From NCBI GenBank assembly GCA_016584495.1, contig WAID01000013.1, forward strand, positions 558,001-622,000: a DNA stretch of 64,000 nucleotides. The letters run 5' to 3'. Shown piece after piece: positions 10,818 through 22,764 of this stretch. The notes beneath the pieces are model-generated. The model was given only the letters and a program-made list of their open reading frames with translations, was not told where the DNA came from and ran no database searches. The translations under genes and the position numbers were made by a program. This DNA comes from Celoporthe dispersa. Its lineage: Eukaryota; Ascomycota; Sordariomycetes; Diaporthales; Cryphonectriaceae. The number at the start of each line of letters is the position of its first letter. The stretch's first letter is position 1.

Positions 10818-13800
10818 TCCTCTCCTCCTTGTCTTCTCTTACCCTGGCGGCTACTGCTGCCATTGTTTGCTACACAACCACATGCCAGGCCCATGCCATG
10901 TCATTCCGTGCCGTGCCGCTGGCCAATCTCCTCATGGGCTGCGCAGCCTGGACTTCTCTGGCTGACATGCAGGTCTCACTTGCAGCCCTTGCCGCCATAC
11001 AAATCTGCAAACGGACCACGGGACACCAGCAACAATAACAGAATATTATGACAACAGTTACGAATTCCCTAGGCCCTGGGAGGAATCTCGAATCCGAGGC
11101 CCCTCGTGCCGTTTTTCTCTCCTCTCTTGTCAATTGTCCTCCACTTTTCCTATTCATCCCTCTCTCCCTCTCTCTCTCTCCACACCGAGGTAAAAAAGAA
11201 AAAACAGTGAGAGAGAAAGAAAAAAACACCGAGATGGGGCCTTTCAAGTCATGGCTCCATGGGTCGATGGCCCAATGACATGACACAAAATTAGAATCGG
11301 CACCCGGGAACGAGGGCGGAGACTGGAGGAGAGAGAGGAAGGGCAAAAAAAAAAATAGAAGCAAGAGAAGAAAAAAAATTCTCAAGAGTAAGCAGGGATA
11401 TGGGCATCGGCTAGTCCTGAAGGGGCAAACAACTGACCACCCATTCTGCAGACCCAGGCCATGACACGTCCCCTGCCTGCAGTTGTGGAGTGACGTGCAA
11501 GACCCTCTCTGCGCATCTTTTTTTTTTGGTTCTCTCTCTGCCCTTGGCTTGCCTTGCCTCTAGCCTGGGGGCCTGGTTCCCCTCTGCCAGCTGTTTCCAG
11601 GCCGACTACTAGAACCGGGCTTGACCTTGGCTGACACTCCCCTTGCCCCATCATGCGACTCACGGAATCCTTCTCGAAGGAAATCTGGAATGCCGCGGGA
11701 ACTGGCAGAGAGAAAAGAGGGAGGGACGAGGAGGAGGGTGACAAGAAGGGCGAGAGACAACGCTGGGTCCCACATTTTTCTCAAGAGATGGGCCCACGTC
11801 CGTAACAACTTCTCACACCTCCTGCGCGCTGTCGACCTCTGACTGGCCAGGGCTGCCTGTGAACCCCGGATTCCAGATCTAACATATTGCATCGTCAGAT
11901 GAGAGAGGAGGGGGAAGAGGGAGAAAGAATGAAGGAAAAAGAAAAGGGTCAGTGCCAGCCATGCACAGCGCCGCACACATACACCACACACGTCACGGCG
12001 ATCAACAGCAAACTCCCCCCTCCATTTTTTTTTTTCCTGCTGGATGTGATGGATGGAACGGTCCAGCGCGCGGCCTGAGCTGAGCTGACTTGACAGCTCC
12101 AACAAGCACTAAGAGAGCAAACCCACCCCCCCCCTGGTCCTAGGAGGAGGAGGAGGGAGGGGGAGAACAAAGGCAAGAGACGAGAACGGAGGATTTTTTT
12201 TTTTAAAAAAAATTATCTGCTCACTCGAGATCATCGCACTAGCTTTTTCTGCCCATGACGACAGCGCCTTTGTGATGGAGGGTAGCGAAAAGAGCAAAGC
12301 AGGGCGCCCAGTTTGTCGCGTGCCGAGCAGTTTTTCTGTCAAACTCCCTTTCTCTCACTCACCCTCTCTCTCTCTCTCCCTCCCTTTTTTTTCCTTCTCT
12401 CTCTCTCTTTCACGCTTACCCGACCACCCGATCCGGAAAAGGTTCCGGTACTGTAGGCTGATGGGTGGTACGCATGCAATGCAACACAAGGTACCAAGAG
12501 ACCAATCTGAGGCTGGGCGGTGAGGCGGGTTATAGTATGGGCACGTATAGGCAGCACCACAGCATTGTAGAGTCAGGCCAAAAAGGCAAAATCGACAGCC
12601 ACCAAGAGACTTCACCGCAACGAGCCGCGCCGTTTCACGCCTCGTGTCTCCCTCCTGCTTTACCAGCCACATAATGCGATCGACAGATAGTGTATGCAGT
12701 ATATTACCTCAGGAGGTGGCTGTCGCCTATCTCCAGAGGCAGAGGATTCCTGCCCCCCCTTTCCTTCCGCTGTGCAGCTCTCGGTACGGTCAGGCAGTAC
12801 CTGTGCTTGACTATGCCCAGCATGACCCCAACGTGACCTCAAGGGACCCGGCCGAAACCACCAGACTCGGCCGTGATATTCATTCCCTCGGTCGAACCCC
12901 ACCCACCACACGCCGACACGCTGCTCAGGATCGAGATCAATTTCACCAGCCTCCTCCCCTCCCCCCCCCTAAAACTGGAGTAGAAATTCAAAACACCACC
13001 TCTTTCTGGGAGGGGGTAGCAAATTCGTCAATCATATTACTACTTAGATATATAAACGCAGAACCCCCTCCAATTAATGCAGTTCTCGATTTCCCAACCT
13101 CAAAAATCACATCGCTACTTTACTACAGATCACCCCTTCCGCAACCTAGGCTCAAGTGAATGAACGGGTGGCTTGTTGATCAGGACAGGGTTTGTTTCAC
13201 CGAAACTAAACGGGGACTTCATATTACTATGACCGACATGGGGCCCAGCCTGGCCCCGGGACGCTCGCCGGTTGGACAGCATGCCCTGATAAGGATGGCT
13301 GGCCTCTTGGCCGGCTGGCTGGTGATCGTCCAACATACCCCTTCTTTGGAGCCAAGGCGCCTGAATGCCCTCACTGTGTAAGTTCGACACTACTCGGCCA
13401 GGGTGGGTACCTGACGTAGGGGTACATCATCTCAACCCGGCTCCGGAATGTTGATCACCTGGCAGCTTCATTTCACGGCTGCAGGGCACAACGTATGTAG
13501 GCGCTTGTGGACGTTGTTAATACTTGAGTGGCTCACGAGCGAGCACCGAGCGAGCCTCTTGCATTGATTCCGTACTATCATGTTCATCATACACGTATAC
13601 ACGGACGACCACGTACATCGTTAAAATCACTTTTTGTCTTGCATCTCGATGCACTGTCCGTTGACGTTGACCCCAACCCCGGCCTATCTATCAGTCAAAA
13701 AGCCATTTGAACGCCCCGTTCCGAACCAGCCCGCCCATAATCCTATGAATTTCCCCCAGGCTTTTTAATAGTACATGTATGCATTTGTGTTGAGTCGTAT

Positions 13801-13999
13801 AGTGCGTAGTCGCGCTTTCGGCCATCCGGGCCTTGTTCAGGGGTGTGTATGTGTCGTGGTGAACCAAACATGGCCATCTCATTACACCCTCTATCGGTGT
13901 TTGGTCCTCGCCCGCCTTCGCTTTCACCGTGACCAGCGCCTCTAGACCTGAGCATTCGCGAGCTGTGCGAATTTGTCGCCCACCTATGATCACGCATCA
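9407..13999. other. Intergenic region, no gene recognised
   Basis: About 4.6 kb between the GDS1-like gene and the 3' end of NOT1. It holds the promoter and leader of the GDS1-like gene (pyrimidine-rich on its coding strand next to 9406), a (GA)n tract at 10779-10812, T and A runs (9680-9730, 10370-10385, 11345-11380, 12195-12215) and CT tracts near 11160 and 12365. Open frames are short and without recognisable domains. No tRNA or 5S rRNA pattern seen. Confidence 0.5.
10779..10812. repeat. (GA)n microsatellite
   Basis: Near-perfect GA dinucleotide run of about 17 units within the intergenic region. Confidence 0.9.
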
Positions 14000-16900
14000 T
14001 TAGTACCAGGGCTTCTGGGGGAGGGGCATCTTTTGCAGCTGGTCGCTTACCTCAGGAGCGGCCTTGACGAACGGTAGATCAAAGAACATGTACTTGTCGT
14101 TCCGGGCCAGCTCAGCCACCGTCGACAGGGAGACCCCATGGCTGTGGCCAGTAGCTGAGCAGGCGCTCCAGCAGGGCTCGCGTGATCTGCTCGCGAATCT
14201 CCGTCTCCTCCGGGTCTGTCAGGTCATGACCAAAGATGTGCAGAAGCAGCTCTCTGAAGAACGGCGTGTCTGGGCTGACTCCTTGCAGGTGGTTCACCAT
14301 GCTCAGGATGAGGTAATATCGTGCCTCTGGGCCGAGTTCGTGCAGCAGCATCGACAGGATCGCGACGGAAGAGGCATTTGGGTCAAGAGCTTGCTGGCCC
14401 GCCTGCTTGTAACCAATATACGACGTGATGGCGTCGATGACAGCAAGGTTGGCGTGGATGGTGAGATACCCGAAGCCTGTCTTGCCCTCTGTGCGCGTGA
14501 TGGCGTGCGTCATGTGCGCTACCGCGTCCTCGGATGGGCCATTCTCAAGAGCCGAGTTGAGAATATCCAACAATCCGATGCCTTGCAGGAAGCCAGCGGC
14601 CTGCTGGCCCTCCTGAGGTGCTGCATCCCGACCCTCCAGGGAGATTGACCCCTGCTCCAGCGGATCAGACATCTTGTTGGCCGATGCCATGAGGACAGTG
14701 TTGATAAGCTGTGTACAGTGAGGCGGGATACTGGCCAGTATAGCCGCCGAGTTCGCAGCCACATAATGCGGATAATCGTGCTCCAGCACGATCAACAGCT
14801 TGACGGCCGTCTCGTAGAGCTTGCTGGCGGTTTCGGACAGCTCCAGATGCTTCAGCGATTCTCCTACGAAATCGAGTAGCTGCTTGAGGAGTTTGGTGTA
14901 GGCATCCCATCCTGGCCCAGCACCCAGCTTCATGATCTCGGGTAAGAAAGCGCGGTGATAGATGAGAGCCATCCATCCGTAGACGAAGCCGGGGATGAGA
15001 CGGGGTCCGAGGGCGCTGAGCCTTGCTGCGATCTTCAGCAGGGCAGGTCCCCAGTCGGAGCTGCCTTGCTCCTCGAAGAAGGCCTTGCTCTCGAATATGA
15101 GATCGGAAAAGAACCTGAAGAAGACCCGCTGGTTGAACAACTCCGCCCTCTTGACGGTGTGCAAGTTGACAATCATCGTAGCCAGGACCCAGGCGGACTC
15201 GATGAGCCAGATCGGTGTCACTGCACCGTCCTCGAACTCCCCACACCTGGCGAACTCTACTATGAGCTTCGTCAGTGCATCAACGAAGACAAAGGCCTCC
15301 TCGATTGAGATGCCCGCGGTGACGGCCTGTTCGACATGCGCCACGGAGCTGTCCAGGGCAATGCGGATGAACAAGAACAGGTCATCCTTGGAGCGGACGA
15401 CATCGCTGTCCTGCATCTGCTTCAGAAAGTTGCGCACGAGCTTATCCGTCATCTGAGCACTGCGGAAGCGGTTGACCCACTCCTCGAAGACGTATTCCAT
15501 CTGTTCCTGGCGTGCAGAGATCCTGTCGTCGCGTGTCTGTGTTGGTGTCTGCTGCGCGCGGACAGCGTCCAGGACTGACTTGAGATGATCACCGCGCGGT
15601 ATCTCGTGATCCTCCATGATCCAGGAGTACGCCGCGTCGACGCTGAGGCCGAGGTTTGCAAAGAGTGCCATCGGGGCGTCGCTGAGGATTGTCATCTTCA
15701 CGATCTCGTCCAGCAGCTGCAGCCCTGCCTGATCCTTTTGCCTGATGTGTCGAGCAAGAGCCTCATCGAGCGTGCGCCAGTCGAGAAACTCGGAACCCGC
15801 AAAGGCTTTGATGAGAGGCAAGCGCAGGAATCTCTGAGGTGTCTCTAGGCGCTGGAAGAAGTTCTTCGCATAGTCGCTGACTGCAGGACCCAGCATCCGG
15901 CGGAGGGTAGTAAGAGCATGGATGAAGGTCTCCAAGACAAGGTTGTCCTCGACGGGGCCAACCAAAGCCTCGCACATGGACAGCATCACAAAGGTGATGT
16001 AATCCTCAGACGTGTTACGCGTCTTGATGATCACGGAGATCAGTGCATCCATTGTCTCGAGGACGGCATGGCCCCGCGGAAGCTCATCGTAATGCTCCTC
16101 CGACGCCTCAGTCGCGGCCCTCTGCAAGTCCTGGAAGAGCTTCTGGGTCCTCTGGGCAAGAAGGCCCAGATCGGGACCACTGGCAGCGGGCTGGCGTCCA
16201 TTTGTCAAACCAGCATGGCCATGAGAGTAGCTCGGAGCGTGGCCAGAAACCGAAGGCAACGAGGGGGTCTCGGCAGGGGTGGGGATGGCTGGCAGAGAGC
16301 TGTATTGGTCCTGCAGCACTTCGTTGGCCATGGACCTGGTCGCGTCTGATGTGGAGGCGATATGCGACGGGGTGTTGGTAGTCGAAGCGGGATGAGGCTG
16401 CCGCTGGAACTCCTCGTAGATGGCCATTTGCTCGGGATTCAGCCCGCCCATGCTGGGTGCCATCTTGTAAGGATCAGGCATGGTCATGGCCCAGCGATTC
16501 AAAGAAGCATCGACGTATGGCTGGTTCGGTCGCTGCATCCGGTGGCGACGTCGAGCTTCCACTTCCGCCTCGATCATCTCCTCAATCTCAGGGACGGCCC
16601 GTCTCTCGGCTGCCTCCTCTATGACGCCAGACGCAAGCTCCAGGTTGGAGTTGACGCACATAATAATCGTACCCTCTGGTAGGCCTCCAACAATATCTCC
16701 CGAGAGCTGGCGCATATAGTTAGTGAAATTGGCACGGAGTGGCTCCTTGCTAGTGACAAGTGCCAGGCTGCCCGCGGTCGCTTTCACCATGCTAATGGCA
16801 CAGTTTCGCACACGGTTCTCGTCAGGTTCGGTCGCGAAGTCCTTGCGTATCATCTGTTGCGTGCTGATAGCCGCAATGGTGACGGATCGGTCCACGACGG

Positions 16901-19900
16901 GCTGGATAATATCCTGCAAAGCCTTGTTGAAGGCCGTGTGGACAATGTCACGCAGACGGCTGTTGCTGACGACCATCTCGTTGGTGGGAGGAATGTTCAG
17001 GCGGGAGCCGAGGTCTGGTATAGAGGGCACAGCGACTTGGGGCAGCAGATTGCTGACCACACGCTGGCCGATTCCATTGAGAGACAAGTTGTCGAAGGCC
17101 TCCAGTCCGTCAGCCTGGGGAATTTGTGCAGGTTCTTCCAGGGGCGCGCGGTTCAAAATCTCTCCGGATGGCTCGATGCTCTTGTGGTCCAGGTTCAGAT
17201 TCTTGCACAGCACTTCGATCTCGAACTTTTGGTTGAGCTTGATGTCCGCATTGTGGTAGAGCTCGATCAGAAGGTGGATGATGTCCATCAGCCAGGGATT
17301 CGGCGGACGGAATACAGTTGACACTTTGCCTTGGTCCAGGACCTTGCACACGAATGGGATGACAACGACCAGCCTCTTCGTATCGTGTGCTTCAATGAGC
17401 AGCTGCTTGAAGGCGATGTTCTGGTGTCGGATGGGCTTATCCCGAGCCAGGGTCAGCATGCCCAGCCACCCACCCAAGTTTTTCAAGTGAGCTCGCTCAG
17501 TCGAGCTGTGCATTGTGCCCTCCGAGTTGAGCATTTGCGAGACGCAGACGAGGGTCGCCCGCTGGATCTCGGCCCACAGCGAGTTGTCTCGAACAACTTG
17601 ACTAGGTCAAGGTACATCTGGTGAAGGTTCGGCTGCATCTTGGCGCGTTCTTGGACGAGGTGTATGGCGAACCACTGCTGGTGCTTGCGCTCCACGGAAT
17701 CACGGATCGCATCAAAGCGAGACCGCAGTGAAGACTGATCGATATTGTTGAGGTTGAACTGGATCTTGTCCTGGTCGTCGTCTGTCGGGTCTACGAAATC
17801 GACGCCGTAGGGAGGAGGCTCCACATTGATGGACGCGAAGGGGGCGAACTGCGGCTCGATAGCTTCCGACGCATTGCCGTTGGTGAGGGCTTCGAGGCCG
17901 CCATTTGACTGACGTGTTGGCCCTTCGTCACTGACGCTGACGCTGACGACGGCCTCTGCCTCCTTGAATGCCTCCGTCCCCTGCAGGCTCTTGATCTGCA
18001 CCAGTTGCCGGCAGAAGCCTGGCCACTCCGGTAGACGACCATACATCTTGCTGAGGGCCTGCAGACCAAACCTGTACATGTTCTCCTCTGCAGCATATTC
18101 CCTGAAGGACTCGAGGATCATGCCGAGACCGACATTCAGGGGAATGCCATCGATGAGTTTTCTGGAGATCATACCTCCGAAGAGAACTGCCGTAGTTGCA
18201 AGCGCCTTGGTAGGGTAGCTGATGAAGTGCATGTACTCGTCGAAGAGGCCGTGGATCATGCAGGCGAAAATGTCCTGGTCGAGGGGGGTTGCGGGAATGC
18301 TTGTAGCTGTCCAGGGCCCCGACGACGTCCTTCACCTCAATCTGTTCGTTATACATACTCTTGTAGTGGTCCTCCATCCTAGCAGTAGCGGCAGGTGGAA
18401 GGTGGTTGCCGTCCTTACCGTTGGTATCAATGACGTCGTCGTAGTCGCCGCCATAGTTGATTAAGCGTGGGTAGGCAGTCATGCAGGAGCGCTGACAGCC
18501 AATCCAGGCAGGCGTCTCGGGAGGCAGAAGCCCGGTCAACACGTTCAAGAAGCTGAAGACGGTCTTGACCTTGAGCGGGGTGGTCCTCAGTATGGGGTGC
18601 CCTTCTTGCGTGGGACGCTGGAACTCGCTCTCGCACTTGGCCTTGATGTTAACAAACTGGAGCAGTGCTGGCGCGAGCTCGGTGCTTCTGGCCGAATTGG
18701 CCCGGATCCATTGCTCGAGGTCGAGCTGGCCTTCACCATGACCAAAGGCCACGAGGTCCAGCCCAAAGCCGTTAAACTCGTGGATGAAATCATCGAGCCA
18801 GCCGTGATTGACGGCCTGCTCAAAGTACAGCGGCAAGTCGGTGGCTCGGATAGCATGCGTCTCGAGAAGCTTCTGCTTGACGAAATCTTTATCCTTCCGC
18901 CAGAGGCTGTCCAAGGCGAAGTCGTATCCATCCTGTCTCTTGTAAAGAAAAGAATCGAAAAGAGAGTTGAGGGTCTCAACCGCTAGGCTCGGCCAGGGCT
19001 TCGGCACGCCAAATGCAGACACCACAAAGATGTGCAGGTTGGGGACGACGACGTCGTTGAACAAGCGTTTGGCCTCTGTGCTCTGAGAGGCGTGCACCGA
19101 GCTCAGGGCAACATCGAAGACCGCTGACAGCGCATCAACCGAAACGAGCGGGTGCCTCGCAGCGTGCTCCGCCACCTCGCGTATGGCAGGTGGGGAGTGT
19201 GCGTACTCGGCAAGGGTGAAGGTCGGTCGTAGGCTAGGGATTGTGCTCGCGTCCAACTGCTCCGGCGACAGGCTGCCAAAAGCGCAGATAAAGGACAGGT
19301 GTGCATCCGCGTTGGCCCAGTTCCCACCCCACAATCGTTGGATGTCAAGGTCAGATGCGCCGTCCTGCGCGACCAAAAGGAGGGCGCGATAGAGGCGCAG
19401 AAACTGGGGAGCAGATATCCGAGCGCTGGGCTGGTCAAAGTACGAGACGACATCTTGCCATCTGAAGCCAGGCGGCAGGACTCGTCGCAGGCCAGCAACC
19501 AGAGCAGGTGGATTGTGCTGGGGCTGGGGTGTCTGACTGATTGTGGTGTATGTGAGCGCGTTCGACACCTGCTCCTCGGTGAGCTGGATCGAGGGTGGAC
19601 GGTCTCGCAGGAACCGGGAGCAGGCTTCTTCATCTCGTGTGAAATCAGGTCCGACCCTCTGAATGTACAACACAAGCGCGTTCGAAGGCTTTTCCACCAG
19701 AAGACGGTTGAGGTCCAGAGCCGCCAGCACCTCTGATGGGGGTGGCAGGTCGAGCAGCGCGTATCGGCTCTCGATTCTGGACGTGAGCTCTCTATGCGAA
19801 GCGGAGTTGAAGTTGGGAGGGTGGTATTGGATGAGCCGGTCAACGATGAGCGCGAGGAAGTGGGGACTCAAGTCTTGATGGTCGCCCTCAGGCTGGGACA

Positions 19901-20802
19901 CGAAGTTGAGGAAGGTAGGGAAGTTGGTCGAGAGGATCGCATCAGCTGGAAGGGTGATCGTCAGTCAGGCAAAATCAAGACAGCCAGCCCGGTGGGATCT
20001 GTGGCACGCCGTGTGCTGCAGTCGTGGGCACATACCTTTCGTCTTCAGGTCAGGCCTAGTGCCCAACTTGAAGGCCAAGGCTAATATGGTCTTCTCCAGC
20101 GCATCCAGCCTAAAGTGCTCCATGAATGTCGACAGATCGAAGTCGCGGAAGATGTCCTCAGTGCCTGTCTCGATGGACTCGGAAATTTTCGTTGCCTGGT
20201 TGACATCGTGGGAGATCTTGCGGATTTCTTCCTGCAGGACAGAGTAGTTGCCCGGATTTGCTGCGCCGCCAATGGGCCTGTTCAGACCAGGAAAGATCTG
20301 AGGCGCACTGGCAAGCACCAGCTTGGTGAAGTATTTTGTGAAGACCTCCATGCCGTGGTCATCTAGAAGCTGCACGTGGAAACCATCGGTCAGCTACGCC
20401 TACATCAAGCATAGAAATGAGGCGGGCGGCAAAAGGCCCGGCCGGGCAAGGGCCCAGCAAGGGAACCAAGCCGGCGCAGTCTCCAGGCCTGACGGCGGGT
20501 GAAGTGGGGTTGACCCGTGGGCAGAAGGGGGGGGGGGGAGGACGTCGTACCTTGTTCAACCTATTCCTCCTATTTTCGTACTCGACAGGATCGTCCTCCT
20601 TGGTCTTCAGGGTGCTTAACAGCACTGAGACCTGGGTAGCGGCGATCTTGGAGAGGCCGTAGTTGCCAGTGGGACTGCTGGTACTTGGGCTAGCACCTGC
20701 ACCCAGCACACCAGGCTGTGAAGGATATGGTGAGTGGCTGATCCCAGTCTGTAGACCTGTGGAAGGAGTGGGAGAAAATGTTCCCGACGATCGTGGGAGC
20801 AT
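14000..20802 (-). CDS. NOT1: NOT1, scaffold of the CCR4-NOT complex (frame breaks present)
   Basis: Central scaffold of the CCR4-NOT deadenylase, acting in mRNA decay and translational repression in the cytoplasm and also in transcription. Exons: 20802-20551, 20369-20036, 19945-14000; introns 20550-20370 (GTACGA...GCAG) and 20035-19946 (GTATGT...CCAG). The corrected product is about 2,177 residues, normal for filamentous fungi. Visible in order: Ser/Pro-rich N-terminus; helical-repeat N-terminal region; a segment with LATTAVLFGGMISRKLIDG (near 18190); the MIF4G-like CAF1-binding region (DKIQFNLNNIDQSSLRSRF, QQWFAIHLVQERAKMQPN, about 17780-17620); RDKPIRHQNIAFKQLLIEA (near 17420); the DUF3819 region (near 17030-16680); and the C-terminal NOT1 superfamily domain ending at TAA 14000. 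Frame changes occur at G6 18283-18288 (one base extra), about 17583-17592 (one missing) and C4 14134-14137 (one missing). The exact N-terminus is uncertain. Confidence 0.93.
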
Positions 20803-22764
20803 GAGTGATGAGGGGGAGGGGGGCAGGCGTAGACGGTTCTGTTATCCGTGACTGGACAGGACAGAGCCGCGCCTCTGCTGCTGGGGTAGCCGTTGAGGTC
20901 TGGTCGGGCCGGATCGAAGGGGGAGGTTTATCGACAGGACCGGCGCATATGTGGCAGCTGTCGTTTCGATGGGAGGACGGAGAGGGTGGCAGAGGGAAGT
21001 AGAGGAGAGGTGTGGTGGTGGTGGTGGGAAGTTCTGTGTCGGCGGCTTGTCAATGACAGAGAGAGCTGCGTCCAAGTATGTCTCCAGGTCTGCTGCAGGC
21101 GAGAGACTTCAGGGTCGCATCACACGAAAGCAGAGGTAAGGCAGGACGCGTCGCGAGATGCGTGACTTGTGGCAAGCTGCCTTGAGGTTTTGTATGTGGA
21201 GTGAAGCTGCCACAGGGCAAGGGCGCGCAGGATCGCAGGGCTGCGGCTGTGCAGTGGTGCAGCTGTGCAGTTGTGCGCAAAGGGTCGGTATGGGGAGGGA
21301 GGGTCGGCGGAGGAGAGCTGGTCGCGGAGGTGATGGGGTGTGGACAGGAATTATGGCAGAGTGATGAAGCTATCGTTAGAAGATTCGACCAGGGAGGTGC
21401 CAAAGTTGCAGGAGTTGTTGTTCGGGATGCAGCGTTCTTGGTGGATTGGTCGTCTGAGGTTGAGCTTTTACTTTGCCGATCTCGAGTTGAAGTCTGCCAG
21501 TCAGCCAGCCAGCCAGCCAGTCCTGCGGCGGTGGTGCTCCAATGGCTACTCCAAAGATGTGCAAGGCTTATGAGCCATGGTCTGTGCGCTCACTGCAGCC
21601 AAAGGGGGGGAAGGCGAGAGGGGGGGGGGGCAGGCATCTGACTCAAAAGTTGGCCCAAGCTCCTCTGCATTATGCGAGCCCTAACCCTCAGTTTTCTGTC
21701 ACCTTTCAATTCCTGCTGGACGAGAGGAGTTACGTGGGTTATCGCCTGAGGCCCTTGCCGCATCCGTTCCTCTCGGATATTCTACCATGTACTACGGTTA
21801 TAGTGAGTGACGTTTGCATATCTGGCTGAATTAGGAGGCCAGGACCAAGAAAGAAAGAAAAAAAAAGAAAAGAAAAACCACCAAAAAACCACAGTGTGTG
21901 ACATGATATCATATCTAAAACCCGTGTGAGAAATGATAGGGCTGGTCTCTGTGTGCTACCGCTCTATTTTCTGCACCTAAGGCCTACCACGGGAGCTCCC
22001 ATGGGCAGTGACTCCTTGGCTAAATATGTACACACACACACACACACACACACACAGGGTGGCAGACTTCAGCTGGACGTGAGACGTTGCCTGAAGATGC
22101 CAGCGGTTTTCCGGGGCAGCTCAGGAGATGTCGGCCAAGGTGGGATCTATCCACCGGCACCCGAGGCACTGAGCCGCCGGGCAGGAAGCAGGAGCAGGTA
22201 GCGGGAGCACGCAGGATCAGGAGCAGCAGGCTGGAGCGATTGTGCAGTTGGCAGGTGGGGCAGGTCCAGGTATGTACTATGTACCGCCGGCGAGTAGCGC
22301 TGTAGGCACGCGACTTGGCTCGCAGTTGCTGTGCCAACTCCACCGAAATAGTAACGACGGTCAACACCTCCCAGCCTCCCACTTATCCATCTGGAACCCT
22401 GGTCCACTTCTTCAGGTTCAGTCCAGGCTGGCTGCGCCGGTCCCCTGCCAGCTTCGCCTTGAGGAATATCCATTTCAGACCTGTGCCTGGATTCATGATC
22501 ACCGTCTTCCTTGTTTTTTCTCTTCTTTATCTGGTCGTCCCTTTCTCCATCTTCTTGCAATCGTGACGACATCCAGAGCGTGTCGTCAATTTTCACTTTT
22601 CCATATCTTGTCGAGCAGCCGACACCGCCTACTGCCCATCTCGTACCTGCAGACGTACGTGCCTCGACGCCGATCGACCCGCCCAGCCCTTAGACACCGA
22701 ACGCAGCGTAGAAAGACAACCAAGGTCCCGATAGCGACAGGTTGCTGGAGATCAGACAGCCACG
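20803..22764. other. Divergent intergenic region between NOT1 and the F-BAR gene
   Basis: About 2 kb containing the promoters of both divergent genes. On the minus strand an open frame at 21075-20842 is in the same frame as NOT1 and separated from its first ATG by one TAA (20840-20842), so it may be leader or a missed upstream exon. Also present: CAGC repeats near 21500-21525, a G run near 21611, and a (CA)n tract at 22031-22056. Confidence 0.5.
22031..22056. repeat. (CA)n microsatellite
   Basis: Perfect CA dinucleotide run of about 13 units, 710 bp upstream of the F-BAR gene start. Confidence 0.9.

Noticed and set aside
14040..14058. Possible terminal intron in NOT1 after FVKAAPE (GTAAGC donor)
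   Set aside because: Reading straight through gives a short natural C-terminus ending at TAA 14000-14002, and no good acceptor follows.
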